Shown here piece by piece: positions 44,181 through 52,423 of a stretch of 64,000 bases of DNA. The notes beneath the pieces were generated by a model, which saw only the letters and a program-made list of their open reading frames with translations, searched no databases and was not told the origin of the DNA. The first letter of the stretch is position 1; each line of letters starts with the position of its first letter. The translations under genes were made by a program, and so were the position numbers. This stretch comes from Rhodopirellula halodulae (lineage in GTDB: Bacteria > Planctomycetota > Planctomycetia > Pirellulales > Pirellulaceae), in contig NZ_JAJKFV010000029.1 in NCBI RefSeq assembly GCF_020966775.1, positions 2,452,067-2,516,066 of the forward strand, read 5' to 3'.

Positions 44181-45422
44181 ATGAGCCAGCAAGCCAACGC
44201 CTCCGCACCCGCTGAGTCCGCCCAGCAAACCACCTCATCCGCACCATCGGCGCAACGGGACACGCGTTCGATGCGGCAGTACCTCGATCGTGCTTTGGAA
44301 ACGTTGAAGAAGTTTGGAACGACGGAAAACGTTGCTCCACAGGAATTGATCAGCCTGTTGGAAGGCGTGCGTCATCTGGACGAGGCCAAGGTGTTGGCCA
44401 TCGCGGACGTGATCAAACACATGAGTTCGTTCAACGCTTTGGTGCGTGAGAACATCGAGTCCGTGGAAATTGGCAATCGATACATGGACATCACGCAGAT
44501 GTTCGATTCCGTTCGAGAGGACAGCAAGCGGCTGATCGCTCAATTGGACGACGGCAAAATCAGCGGCACGGAAAAAGTGTCCAACTGGTGGATGAAGATG
44601 CGACGTGGAACCCCCAGTGATCGCTTTGAAAAGATCGCCGAGATCTATGGCGACGTTGCGAAAGACACCAAAGACGCTCTGAACGTCGAAGAGCAAATCA
44701 TGGACGCGTACATCGATTTCCGATTCGCGTTGAAGGAAGCCGAGGTGCTGGCTCGCGAACTTCTGGACACCCATGCCCCCATTTTGGAAGAAGCCAAAGA
44801 CGGTTTGGCCACGGCTCAGGAAGCGCTCGACAACTACACCGGTGAGGACCAAGGCGGCAAAAGCCAGCTTGAGCTGAAACGAGACGAAGCCCGGCATAAG
44901 TTCGAAGAGGAAGACAAGACGTATCAACTGCTCAAAGACATCGCCGAGAACTTGGAGATTGGTTACGACGTCGGCGAAACGCTGATTACCAAGCTGAAGC
45001 AAACTCACGATGTGAAAGAACGTGTGTTCCGCCGTGCGGTGACGTTCTTCACCACCAACGAACATGTCTTCACAATTTTGGGAACCGTTTACACCAGCCA
45101 ACATGGTTTGCATGAAGTGACGCAGGCCACCGAGGCCATGAAAGACGGTGTCAACAAAGGCCTGGAGGACATCGCTGATCTGGGTCGCGAATTGGAACGG
45201 GCGGCGTTGAAAGCGGGCTACGGCAGCACGATCAATCCGGAGTCCGTGCAAAAGTTGGTTGATGCCATCAGCGGGTTCCAAATCGAATCGCTGCAAATGA
45301 TCGCGGAACTTCGCAAAGAAAGCGAAGAGAGCACCAAAGCCATCCGTGCCAGTGTCGAAGAAGGCAAGCGGAAGTACCAACAAACGCTGGGCCGCTACGC
45401 TCGCGGTGAATCGCTGCTGTAG
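44181..45422 (+). CDS. Cytoplasmic coiled-coil protein, unknown
   Basis: 413 residues from ATG 44181 (MSQQANASAPAESAQQ); the open frame continues 26 codons upstream without a good ribosome site. After a Ser/Ala/Gln-rich start, the protein is almost all helix: MRQYLDRALETLKKFG, an acidic stretch EEAKDGLATAQEAL, and long coiled coils at ~205-260 and ~330-410. VTFFTTNEHVFTILGTVYTS (about 288-307) is a weakly hydrophobic segment, short of a clear membrane helix. No signal peptide. Divergent from the tail-anchored/coiled-coil pair, so the three may act together. Two hairpins follow its stop. Confidence 0.75.
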   Translation: MSQQANASAPAESAQQTTSSAPSAQRDTRSMRQYLDRALETLKKFGTTENVAPQELISLLEGVRHLDEAKVLAIADVIKHMSSFNALVRENIESVEIGNRYMDITQMFDSVREDSKRLIAQLDDGKISGTEKVSNWWMKMRRGTPSDRFEKIAEIYGDVAKDTKDALNVEEQIMDAYIDFRFALKEAEVLARELLDTHAPILEEAKDGLATAQEALDNYTGEDQGGKSQLELKRDEARHKFEEEDKTYQLLKDIAENLEIGYDVGETLITKLKQTHDVKERVFRRAVTFFTTNEHVFTILGTVYTSQHGLHEVTQATEAMKDGVNKGLEDIADLGRELERAALKAGYGSTINPESVQKLVDAISGFQIESLQMIAELRKESEESTKAIRASVEEGKRKYQQTLGRYARGESLL

Positions 45423-45445
45423 GCGATCGTTTTCGAGCTGAAGTT

Positions 45446-45519
45446 CACTCGCCAGATGGCGAGTGCTGGTGAAGTGTTGTCGCGCTGACGCCGCGTTGCT
45501 TGCATCTGAACGCGGCTTT
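45446..45519 (+). terminator. Two consecutive terminator-like hairpins
   Basis: CACTCGCC/GGCGAGTG (45446-45453 with 45458-45465, loop AGAT) is perfect. It is followed by GCCGCGTT/AACGCGGC (45490-45497 with 45509-45516) and TTT. The second resembles an intrinsic terminator with a short T-run. Confidence 0.6.
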
Positions 45520-45599
45520 GGTAGGGCGACAAGCAACAATGGATTCGCGTTTTAGTATCATTTGGTTGTTCACCACGTACGTTCAGGATCAAAGCTAGC

Positions 45600-46181
45600 G
45601 TGGATGAAGCTCCATTTTCTCGTTGCGGCTGGTGCGAAGTGGACCCGGAATACCAGCGGTATCACGACGAGGAATGGGGCGTTCCACAGCGTGACGATCA
45701 ACGGCTGTTTGAAAAGGTTTGCTTAGAAGGTTTTCAGTGCGGGCTGTCGTGGATCACAATTCTGAAACGCCGCGACGCCTTTCGGGAATGCTTTGCCCAG
45801 TTCGATCCGCTTCGGTTGGCGGAGTACTCTGCATCGGACATCGAGCGTTTGATGCGGGACGCTCGGATCATTCGCAATCGAGCAAAAATCGAAGCGGCGA
45901 TCCACAACGCTGGTCGCATGCGTTGTTTGATGGACGAGCATGTCTCGTTGGGCGAGTTGTTGTGGCAGTTCAAGCCTGAACGCGACCTCGCGTTTGCTTA
46001 CGCGGACGAGATTCCGGCCATCACGGATGAATCACGCCGGATGAGCAAGGAGCTGAAACGACGTGGATGGAAGTTTGTTGGCCCCACGACGTGTTATGCT
46101 CTGATGCAGGCGACCGGCATCGTGAACGACCATGTTGTTGGATGCTGGCGATACCCGATCATCCAGGCAATGCGAGAGTGA
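45600..46181 (+). CDS. tag: DNA-3-methyladenine glycosylase I
   Basis: 193 residues. It removes 3-methyladenine from alkylated DNA. Zinc ligands expected for Tag are visible: Cys9 (SRCGWCEVD), His22 (YHDEEWG), His178 and Cys182 (NDHVVGCWR). GFQCGLSWITILKRRDAFRECF and GPTTCYALMQATGIVNDH are strongly conserved in the family. GTG start at 45600 with AGGA about twelve bases upstream. A membrane protein gene starts three bases after its stop. Confidence 0.95.
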   Translation: MDEAPFSRCGWCEVDPEYQRYHDEEWGVPQRDDQRLFEKVCLEGFQCGLSWITILKRRDAFRECFAQFDPLRLAEYSASDIERLMRDARIIRNRAKIEAAIHNAGRMRCLMDEHVSLGELLWQFKPERDLAFAYADEIPAITDESRRMSKELKRRGWKFVGPTTCYALMQATGIVNDHVVGCWRYPIIQAMRE

Positions 46182-46183
46182 TC

Positions 46184-47227
46184 ATGGCGACGAGCAGCCC
46201 CAGCCAAACGAGCGGCCCCAGCCAAGTCGAGCGATCTGTCGATGCCAATGAACCGCAGGTTGCCACGCCGGGTCGAGTCAAACTGTCCAAGGCAATTGAT
46301 TGGAAGAGTTTTTGGCTGGGGTTGGGTGGATTGTTTGCGGGAATGCTTGTTTCGATCGTCGCTGGAGTGACCGGAATGTGGGCGATCGATGACACATTTC
46401 GGCAGTTTGATCAATTTGTAACGATCATGTTCGTGTTCGTTGGCGTCATCTGTATGCCCATACTGGGGGCGTTTGCACTGTTGACGACCCTGCCATTGTT
46501 GATGCTGCAGCGCTATATCACTCGTGTCGCGTTCGTTGCTTTGCTCGGGCTCGTTTGTGCTGGGCTTCTCTGTTGGACACTGATGTTGTTCGAGCAAGGT
46601 CCGCGAGGAGATTTTAAAGATATCTGGGATGAACTTTCCCCGCTGCTGTTCGGTTACTGCTTGGCGTTGGCCTTGGTAGCGAGTGCGGTCGGTTGGATGA
46701 GCACGCGGACGCTGCGTCCAAAGTTGAAGGCCTCACTACCGCCCCGTCGCGGGTCGATCGCCGACTCGTTGGAATTGATGGCGGTGTCTGCGCTGGTCTT
46801 TGTTGTTTGTCGTGCGATGTTTGAATCACTCCAAGACCCCATCGACTTTTGGGTTTCAGTGGCCCTTGGGGTCATTGCCGGATCCGTGGTTTCTTCACTG
46901 ACTTTTGTCTTGATGCCGCGTAATGCAGGACCGACGGCACATTCGCCCAAAGCTTGGTCACTGAAATGGATACCTGTCTATTTTGCCAACTGGATGGGAG
47001 CATCCGCCGCGATCACCGCCTGGGGGTTTTGGGTCGAACCTCGCACGCTGAATTGGGCGTTTCAATGGGATTCCGTATGGGCAGTTGTTCCGGTTTCCCT
47101 GTTCTGTGCTGCTGTTTTCATGCTGGTAACAACCGTGGGAATCTTGTGGTTGCGTTTCGTGGGGTGGTCACTGGATTCGGGGGCCAGCCGAAAAACGGCA
47201 GTCAGCGCAGCCAGCTCTCAAGGTTGA
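46184..47227 (+). CDS. Multi-pass membrane protein, unknown
   Basis: 347 residues from ATG 46184, two bases past the tag stop, so the two are translated from one mRNA. After a Ser/Gln-rich cytoplasmic start there are about eight membrane helices (for example LGGLFAGMLVSIVAGVTGMWA, FVTIMFVFVGVICMPILGAFALL, VFMLVTTVGILWLRFVGW). I see no transport or enzyme motif. Its last bases overlap the convergent DUF952 gene by ten. Confidence 0.75.
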   Translation: MATSSPSQTSGPSQVERSVDANEPQVATPGRVKLSKAIDWKSFWLGLGGLFAGMLVSIVAGVTGMWAIDDTFRQFDQFVTIMFVFVGVICMPILGAFALLTTLPLLMLQRYITRVAFVALLGLVCAGLLCWTLMLFEQGPRGDFKDIWDELSPLLFGYCLALALVASAVGWMSTRTLRPKLKASLPPRRGSIADSLELMAVSALVFVVCRAMFESLQDPIDFWVSVALGVIAGSVVSSLTFVLMPRNAGPTAHSPKAWSLKWIPVYFANWMGASAAITAWGFWVEPRTLNWAFQWDSVWAVVPVSLFCAAVFMLVTTVGILWLRFVGWSLDSGASRKTAVSAASSQG

Positions 47228-47538
47228 ACCGGTTCGCAGCGTTCCACGGCGGACAGAGGCAACTCGGCGTAGAGATGCGGGAACAAGTCGCCTCCGCGAG
47301 ACGTCTCCCACTTCAGATGTTCTTCGATGTCGCGGACACGAATGTGCAGCACGACTAATTCGGACTGGCCGGCGAAGTGAGCCGCGAGGGTGCCGGGGAC
47401 TTGTTCGGGGGTTGAGAGATGAATGAAGCCGTCCTTTTCATCAATCGGGGCCGGCGGCAAGATTCCCGTGGACTGAGTCGCTTCCCATTGCTGCTGGGTC
47501 GCGATTTTGCAAACGGTTTGGGTGGCGGGGGCAGTCAT
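47218..47538 (-). CDS. DUF952 family protein
   Basis: 106 residues, the usual family size. The signature GFIHLSTPEQVPGTLAAHF (about 37-55) and LVVLHIRVRDIEEHLKWE, DLFPHLYAELPLSAV are typical of DUF952. The fold resembles ADP-ribosyltransferase-like proteins, but no activity is established. It stands alone and ends against the preceding membrane-protein gene. Confidence 0.9.
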   Translation of the reverse strand: MTAPATQTVCKIATQQQWEATQSTGILPPAPIDEKDGFIHLSTPEQVPGTLAAHFAGQSELVVLHIRVRDIEEHLKWETSRGGDLFPHLYAELPLSAVERCEPVQP

Positions 47539-47610
47539 TGATTGAGAACGCTTGGAATAGAGTTACTCGGTGACGCTCGTGATCAGGTCACGCGAAAACG
47601 TGAGAGGTTA

Positions 47611-47645
47611 CGAAAAAAGCCGGCTGGAATTTCCAACCGGCTTTG
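47611..47645 (-). terminator. Intrinsic terminator of the cysteine-rich protein gene
   Basis: Read on the minus strand, AAAGCCGGTTGGAA and TTCCAGCCGGCTTT form a 14-position stem with one mismatch, followed by a T-run (TTTTTT counting the stem end). It lies about 75 bases after the stop at 47721. Confidence 0.85.
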
Positions 47646-47720
47646 TAGTGTCCGTGAAGACGTTGTTCAATTGCGGCGAAGGTGCCGCGAAATTTCCGTC
47701 TGTTCTTGAGCGAACCGATC

Positions 47721-48119
47721 TCAGTCGCGAACGATGACGCGGCCCAGTGGCGTGAACACAACGTCGACGCAGTGGTCGCAGCAAGCGAACTTGAACGTCA
47801 TGATCTTGCGACCCAAGAAACCTTTTTTGCAGCAGACCAATTCAGGAATGACGTTTTCGCAGCAAGCGGGAACGCATGCGCTGACTTCGACGGGGCAGCA
47901 GGTCAGAGGGTTCTTCACGCACCAAGACACCTTCACAGGTGCGGGTGGGCAGCAAACAGGAGCTGGTTCGCAGCAAACCGGCGCGGGTGCTTCGCAGCAC
48001 ACGGGAGCTGGTTCACAGCATGGATCGCCACAACCGAGCAGCCCACAAGCGCTGGCGGTCGAAGCGGACGAAATACAAACGGCAACCGCGACGGCTGCGA
48101 AGATTCGAGCAAGGTTCAT
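47721..48119 (-). CDS. Secreted cysteine-rich protein with CC-E-P-A-P-V repeats
   Basis: 132 residues. A signal peptide (hydrophobic ~5-17, then SSASTASA) is followed by a mature chain of ~107 residues with 21 cysteines, mostly as Cys-Cys pairs. Residues ~33-63 are a repeat of CCEPAPV/CCEAPAPV units. The second half (KIMTFKFACCDHCVDVVFTPLGRVIVRD) is less repetitive. AGGAAAA precedes the ATG. The pattern suggests a disulfide-linked or metal-binding envelope protein; planctomycete cell walls are known to contain Cys-rich proteins, but the assignment is inference. Confidence 0.8.
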   Translation of the reverse strand: MNLARIFAAVAVAVCISSASTASACGLLGCGDPCCEPAPVCCEAPAPVCCEPAPVCCPPAPVKVSWCVKNPLTCCPVEVSACVPACCENVIPELVCCKKGFLGRKIMTFKFACCDHCVDVVFTPLGRVIVRD

Positions 48120-48445
48120 CGGATTTTCCTGAGAAAGAGGAGTAGTGACACTCTGTAACTTTCAACGCAATTGCGCGTGTGGGGAAAAAGTTGCAATCAG
48201 TTTGAGTCCAATCCTAGTTGGCAAAGCGATACAATCCGAGCATCCGTCACTAGCCGCACGGATTTTCGGGTGAAATAATGAGCGGACCGGATCGCGAGGC
48301 TTTGTTTTTCGTCGGATCCGCTCAGGCGGTGGCGGATGATTCGTCGCAATCGTCATTGCTTGACACAGAATTGAATTCGTTTTGGGCGAGACTGAACATT
48401 TGGGTTCAGGCCGCCATGTATCCCCGCTTCAAACGGAGAAGCTTG
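48120..48445. other. 326-base region between divergent secreted-protein genes
   Basis: An open frame in the thioredoxin-like gene's reading frame extends back to 48278, but the signal peptide starts at 48446, so that part is probably untranslated leader. A TACAAT at 48230-48235 could be a -10 box; I see no matching -35. Nothing else is supported. Confidence 0.45.
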
Positions 48446-49000
48446 ATGTCGCGTTTGTTTTTGACTGCTGCTTTGGCATGTGTGATGGCAATTCCCGCTG
48501 CTTTCGCCGCAGACCCCGCCACCGCAGACAAAGGACTTTGCCAAGGCGATCCCATCGGCGCGTTCTACGTCACCAAGGTTGCTGGTGCAGAGGATGACGG
48601 CGTCGAAGCTGGCGAAGCGTTGTGCTATCGCTGCAAGTACGGCTCGCGTCCCATGGTGATGGTTTTCGCTCGTCAAACGGCTGAGCCCGTCGCGAAGTTG
48701 GTCAAAGAAATCGATGCTGCCGTGGCAGCCAACGAAGATGCACAACTGAAAGGCTTTGTGACTCTGTTTGGCGAGAAAGCCGACAGCTTGAAAGACACCG
48801 GCAAGAAGATGGCTTCGAAAAATGTGCCAATCGTCGTTGCGAAAGACAAGAACGGCCCTGCCAATTACAAACTGTCCGACGACGCGCAAGTCACCGTCGT
48901 GATCGCAAACGAATCGCAAGTGGTGGCTCGCCACGAATTCTCCGCCGACAAAGTGGACGTCGCTGCCGTCATGAAAGAAGTCAAGCAAATGCTGAACTAG
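48446..49000 (+). CDS. Secreted thioredoxin-fold-like protein
   Basis: 184 residues from ATG 48446 with GGAG upstream. A signal peptide (LFLTAALACVMAIPAAFAA) is followed by a chain with a CYRC motif (Cys60, Cys63) in EALCYRCKYGSRPMVMVFAR, resembling a thioredoxin-type active site at the start of a helix after a beta strand. VKEIDAAVAANEDAQLKGFVTLFG and NVPIVVAKDKNGPANYKL fit the remainder of such a fold, although the cis-proline is not obvious. It may be a periplasmic redox protein; its neighbour across the promoter region is the cysteine-rich protein. A strong terminator follows. Confidence 0.72.
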   Translation: MSRLFLTAALACVMAIPAAFAADPATADKGLCQGDPIGAFYVTKVAGAEDDGVEAGEALCYRCKYGSRPMVMVFARQTAEPVAKLVKEIDAAVAANEDAQLKGFVTLFGEKADSLKDTGKKMASKNVPIVVAKDKNGPANYKLSDDAQVTVVIANESQVVARHEFSADKVDVAAVMKEVKQMLN

Positions 49001-49039
49001 TCGGTCGTCGAAAGACCTCCTCTAGCAAAACGTTATCAG

Positions 49040-49070
49040 CCGCCTTCGATCGTTCGGGGGTGGTTTTTTT
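49040..49070 (+). terminator. Intrinsic terminator after the thioredoxin-like gene
   Basis: CCGCCTTCGA and TCGGGGGTGG form a ten-pair stem (three G-U) with the loop TCGT, followed by seven T (49064-49070). It lies 40 bases after the stop. Confidence 0.88.
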
Positions 49071-49244
49071 GCGCGAATCATTGTTCAAACGGTCGACGTC
49101 TTTGATCGCCTCTGGTTTTGTATGTTTGGACCTGTGTGCTTCGCGGAAAAGATGTCGAGCATCATATCGTCGGATCCCATCATGCTCGGTACGATCTCGC
49201 GAAAGCAAGTTTTGGCAGCCGAGTTCGAATAGAGGGAGCGAGCG

Positions 49245-49775
49245 TTGGATTGGGATTGGGCGGACGACGACGAAGAGCTTGTGACGGCCTATCACGAAGC
49301 GGGGCACGCCATCGTTGGGTGTGCCTTGGGAGCCCACATCGCGTCCGTATCACTTTCGCAAGCGTCAATGTTTGACGACGAGGACGAGATTGGTGTCCGT
49401 CGGTTTGGCGATTGCATCGTCCAGTGGGGGCGGATCGATCCCAATTCCGATTGGCAGGTGACTCGTGAACTGCTGACGATCCTAGCGGGGCCGGTTGCCG
49501 AGTTTGTTTACCAAAGCGGTGATGAGGACGCCTTGGATGTGCGGACTTGGGCGGGTGATTGGCGACAAGCCCAACGTTGCGTTGAGATTCTCAAAAAGGA
49601 CCCACAGCAACAAGAGAAGTTGCTGCGTCAGTGCATCGCACAGTTGCGACACATCGTGTCATCGGAACCTTGCTGGTCGGCCATCGCCGCATTGGCGGAC
49701 GAGCTGATGTTGGGCGATGAAATCGAAGGCGAGCAAGTCGCGGACTTGGTGCGTTTCTGGTGGAGCCGCGCGTGA
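49245..49775 (+). CDS. Orphan M41-like (FtsH peptidase-type) zinc protein
   Basis: 176 residues. HEAGH (His17, Glu18, His21) in TAYHEAGHAIVGCALG is the zinc motif of FtsH-type M41 peptidases, and the helical remainder (LLTILAGPVAEFVYQ, later AAL-ADELM) matches the M41 fold. There is no AAA ATPase domain, membrane segment or signal peptide. The start is TTG 49245, chosen for GGGAG six bases upstream. Whether it cuts proteins without an ATPase partner is unknown. Confidence 0.75.
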   Translation: MDWDWADDDEELVTAYHEAGHAIVGCALGAHIASVSLSQASMFDDEDEIGVRRFGDCIVQWGRIDPNSDWQVTRELLTILAGPVAEFVYQSGDEDALDVRTWAGDWRQAQRCVEILKKDPQQQEKLLRQCIAQLRHIVSSEPCWSAIAALADELMLGDEIEGEQVADLVRFWWSRA

Positions 49776-49845
49776 CCGTGGGTTGAGGTACCATGTCGGG
49801 CCAGTCCTCCCCACAAGCGAACACTTCCCAACGAGCGAACACGAT

Positions 49846-50826
49846 ATGAATCTTGTGACGAATCGCCTTGCCGAGACGGGTGCTGGCCCGTTGTATTTCA
49901 GCTTTGCTCTTTCCGCTGTATTGTTCTCGGGCGGGTTCGGATCAGACGGACAAGCTGAGGAACCTGATGCCGCGAATGCGGTGGCAAAGGCCAGCCGCGT
50001 CATGCCTGTTTGGCCCAGCGAGCCACCAGCATGGGACGCGCCGAATGATACGGAGCGTGACTTCACCAAATCGAGCGACAACAAGGTCGGCGGGCGTCGT
50101 TTGATTCGGCTGGGCAATGTTTCCAAGCCCGAAATGCACGTCTATCCCGCGATGGATGCATCAGGGCAACCATCCAAAACCGTGATGGTCATTTGCCCAG
50201 GGGGCGGTTTTTCGATTTTGGCGTGGGATTTGGAAGGCACCGAAATTGCCGAGCAATTGGTCGCCGGAGGGGTGACCAGCGTTGTGTTGAAATACCGTGT
50301 TCCGACGCGTTCGATGGAACCGAAATGGAAGCCACCGGTGCAGGACATTCAACGGGTGATTGCGTTGGTTCGTGCGGGCGAGGTGACTGGACAGCAGCCT
50401 GAAAAGGTGGGCGTGCTGGGTTTCTCAGCGGGTGGACATGCGGCCTGTCGTGCGGCCACGATTTCGGAGCGTCAATACGACGCCGTGGACGACGCGGATC
50501 AGTCGATCAAGCTGCCTGATTTTGCTTGTTTGATCTATCCAGCATGGCTCGTCAAAAAAGACGCAACCGATGAACTGGATGGCTTTGAAATCAATGAGCA
50601 ATCTCCACCCATGTTTTTGGTTCACGGAGAAGACGATCGGTTGACCGTGATGAACTGCGTCACGGTGTTCACGAAATTGCATGAAGCCGGCGTGCCTTCG
50701 GCGTTGCATGTGTTCACCGGCAGTGGGCATGGTTTTGGCGGTCGCATGGACGGACGTGCCGATGATCTTTGGCCCGAATTGTGTTTGCGATGGATGCGTG
50801 ACGAAAGTTTGCTTTCAGGAGATTGA
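49846..50826 (+). CDS. Exported alpha/beta hydrolase (esterase/lipase type)
   Basis: 326 residues from ATG 49846. A signal peptide covers ~12-37. The nucleophile elbow is LGFSAGGHAA (Ser194), with Asp263/264 in VHGEDDRLT and His295 in GSGHGFGG completing a triad. An oxyanion-type loop VICPGGGFSILAWDLEG lies at 115-131. The family includes acetyl-xylan esterase-like enzymes of planctomycete carbohydrate loci; the substrate is unknown. The hemolysin III gene starts three bases after its stop. Confidence 0.85.
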   Translation: MNLVTNRLAETGAGPLYFSFALSAVLFSGGFGSDGQAEEPDAANAVAKASRVMPVWPSEPPAWDAPNDTERDFTKSSDNKVGGRRLIRLGNVSKPEMHVYPAMDASGQPSKTVMVICPGGGFSILAWDLEGTEIAEQLVAGGVTSVVLKYRVPTRSMEPKWKPPVQDIQRVIALVRAGEVTGQQPEKVGVLGFSAGGHAACRAATISERQYDAVDDADQSIKLPDFACLIYPAWLVKKDATDELDGFEINEQSPPMFLVHGEDDRLTVMNCVTVFTKLHEAGVPSALHVFTGSGHGFGGRMDGRADDLWPELCLRWMRDESLLSGD

Positions 50827-50829
50827 GCG

Positions 50830-51483
50830 TTGGAACACACCGTTGACGTGCCGCCGATTCAGCCCGAGCAAGAATGGGCGAATGCATGGACGCATGGACT
50901 GTCGGCGGCACTTTGGTGTGGTGTTGGTGGTTGGCTGGTCCTGTCTGCATCGCAAGACACGGGATTGGCAATCGCCTGCGGCGTGTACGCCCTGTCAGTC
51001 GTCGCGACATTCACGTGCTCGACGCTGTCGCATGTCTTTTTGCAGCAGCCCCTGCTGGACCGATTCCGCGCCTGGGATCAAGCCGCAATTTATCTGATGA
51101 TCATCGGAACCTACACACCGATCACCTACGGATATGCTCCTGAGGGCTGGCGGATGCCTTTGCTGATCCTCATGTGGACCGCGGCGATCGTCGGGTTTTA
51201 CAACAAGGCCATCCGAATGCACCGCGTGCATTCGATCAGTGTTGTTTCTTACCTGCTGATGGGCTGGCTTCCCGCGATCCCGCTGATCACCAACGTGCCG
51301 CTTGAACTCGCTTGGTCGATGCTGCTCGGCGGAATTGTGTACAGCCTGGGAGTGGTCTTTTTGATGAACGATCGTCGTGCACCGTATCTGCATGCCGTTT
51401 GGCACTTGATGGTGCTCACCGCATCGTTGGTTCATGCCATCGGAATCGCCTGGTACGTCGTCCAACCCACAACGTTGACATGA
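50830..51483 (+). CDS. Hemolysin III / PAQR family membrane protein
   Basis: 217 residues with seven predicted membrane helices. Family motifs are in place: EWANAWTHGLSAAL at the start, TFTCSTLSHVF (Ser and His), the DQAAIYLMIIGTYTP helix, and HAVWHLMVLTASLVHAIGI at the end, which together would bind a metal within the membrane. TTG start at 50830 with AGGAG eight bases upstream. Despite the name, its role is not established. The 3' end overlaps the convergent PEP-CTERM gene by 68 bases. Confidence 0.9.
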   Translation: MEHTVDVPPIQPEQEWANAWTHGLSAALWCGVGGWLVLSASQDTGLAIACGVYALSVVATFTCSTLSHVFLQQPLLDRFRAWDQAAIYLMIIGTYTPITYGYAPEGWRMPLLILMWTAAIVGFYNKAIRMHRVHSISVVSYLLMGWLPAIPLITNVPLELAWSMLLGGIVYSLGVVFLMNDRRAPYLHAVWHLMVLTASLVHAIGIAWYVVQPTTLT

Positions 51484-52348
51484 TGAAGAAGGCCGAAAGC
51501 AACAACGAAGGTTCTGGAACAGCCACCACAGTCAATGAATAGCCATCCGCGGCGATCGAAGTTTCAATTTCATCAAGATATGGCATGATGAAGGTGTTGA
51601 AGCTGTACTTGAACCCGGTGGCGTCATCTGTGCCGATGCCCATGTTGGTCCCGGTCAAGACGTATTGACCACCGATTTCGATGAAGGCTCCTTCTCCCGA
51701 GTCGCCTCCCACTAAAGTCAGTTCGTCAGGACCGCCGCCGCCCAAAGGATGATCCCAACGATAGATCAGTGACTCGCTGATCGCCCCAGTATCGAGTTCC
51801 TCGGTCTGCGTGAAATCAATCGTATCCGATCCAAATTGGGAACCTTGCCCCTGAAGAATCATCGGCCGTCCCAGCATGTCGTAGTAGCCACCACCCAAGA
51901 CCGCCATCGGCGTGATTCCGTCGCTTGGCGAGATGGGAGCTGAAAGCCGAACCAATTTCAGGTCGCTGAAATGAAGGCTTCCCGCGGGCAGAAACGTGCC
52001 GTCATCCTTGGTGAAGTCATTTTGCAGAATCGTCTGAAGGACTGTCGAACTGGATGCGGTGTAGGTGTGACGGGTGCCATCCGCTGCCACGAATGTGGGA
52101 TCGATCGTGGCGGTATGCGTCGCGGTGATGTAGTGCTGGGGAGTCACCAAAACCGCGCGAGAAACTGCGACGCCCGTCAGCAAGGAGTGATCGAGCCAGA
52201 AGTCGGGGTTCAGCGAACCGTCGGCCAAAAAACGATTGTGTCTGGCGGCAGAAAAGTTGGCGAAGGTTGCGGCGTCAGTGGCCTGTGCCACCAGTCCAAA
52301 CAAGGCAAGCAGCACCAGTCGTTGAGCAATATATCGGCAGAGGATCAT
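51416..52348 (-). CDS. Trypsin-like serine protease family protein with PEP-CTERM anchor
   Basis: 310 residues. A signal peptide (~8-27) is followed by an S1-like chain: His78 in YITATHTA, Asp129 in HFSDLKLVRLS, and Ser217 in GGDSGEGAF, where the usual GDSGGP is GDSGEG. At ~280 the PEP-CTERM sorting motif begins (VPEPSLLLSAFFIMSTLW) and ends with a basic tail. So it would be exported and handled by an exosortase-like system. It looks active, but the residue after the Ser is altered and activity is uncertain. Confidence 0.75.
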   Translation of the reverse strand: MILCRYIAQRLVLLALFGLVAQATDAATFANFSAARHNRFLADGSLNPDFWLDHSLLTGVAVSRAVLVTPQHYITATHTATIDPTFVAADGTRHTYTASSSTVLQTILQNDFTKDDGTFLPAGSLHFSDLKLVRLSAPISPSDGITPMAVLGGGYYDMLGRPMILQGQGSQFGSDTIDFTQTEELDTGAISESLIYRWDHPLGGGGPDELTLVGGDSGEGAFIEIGGQYVLTGTNMGIGTDDATGFKYSFNTFIMPYLDEIETSIAADGYSLTVVAVPEPSLLLSAFFIMSTLWVGRRTRRFRWHEPTMR

Positions 52349-52423
52349 TTTTAACCAACCACGGCTCTTACACCTTTGGACCCAACGCGATCAATTCTCA
52401 ACGCAGGTCGATTGATGATGAGC

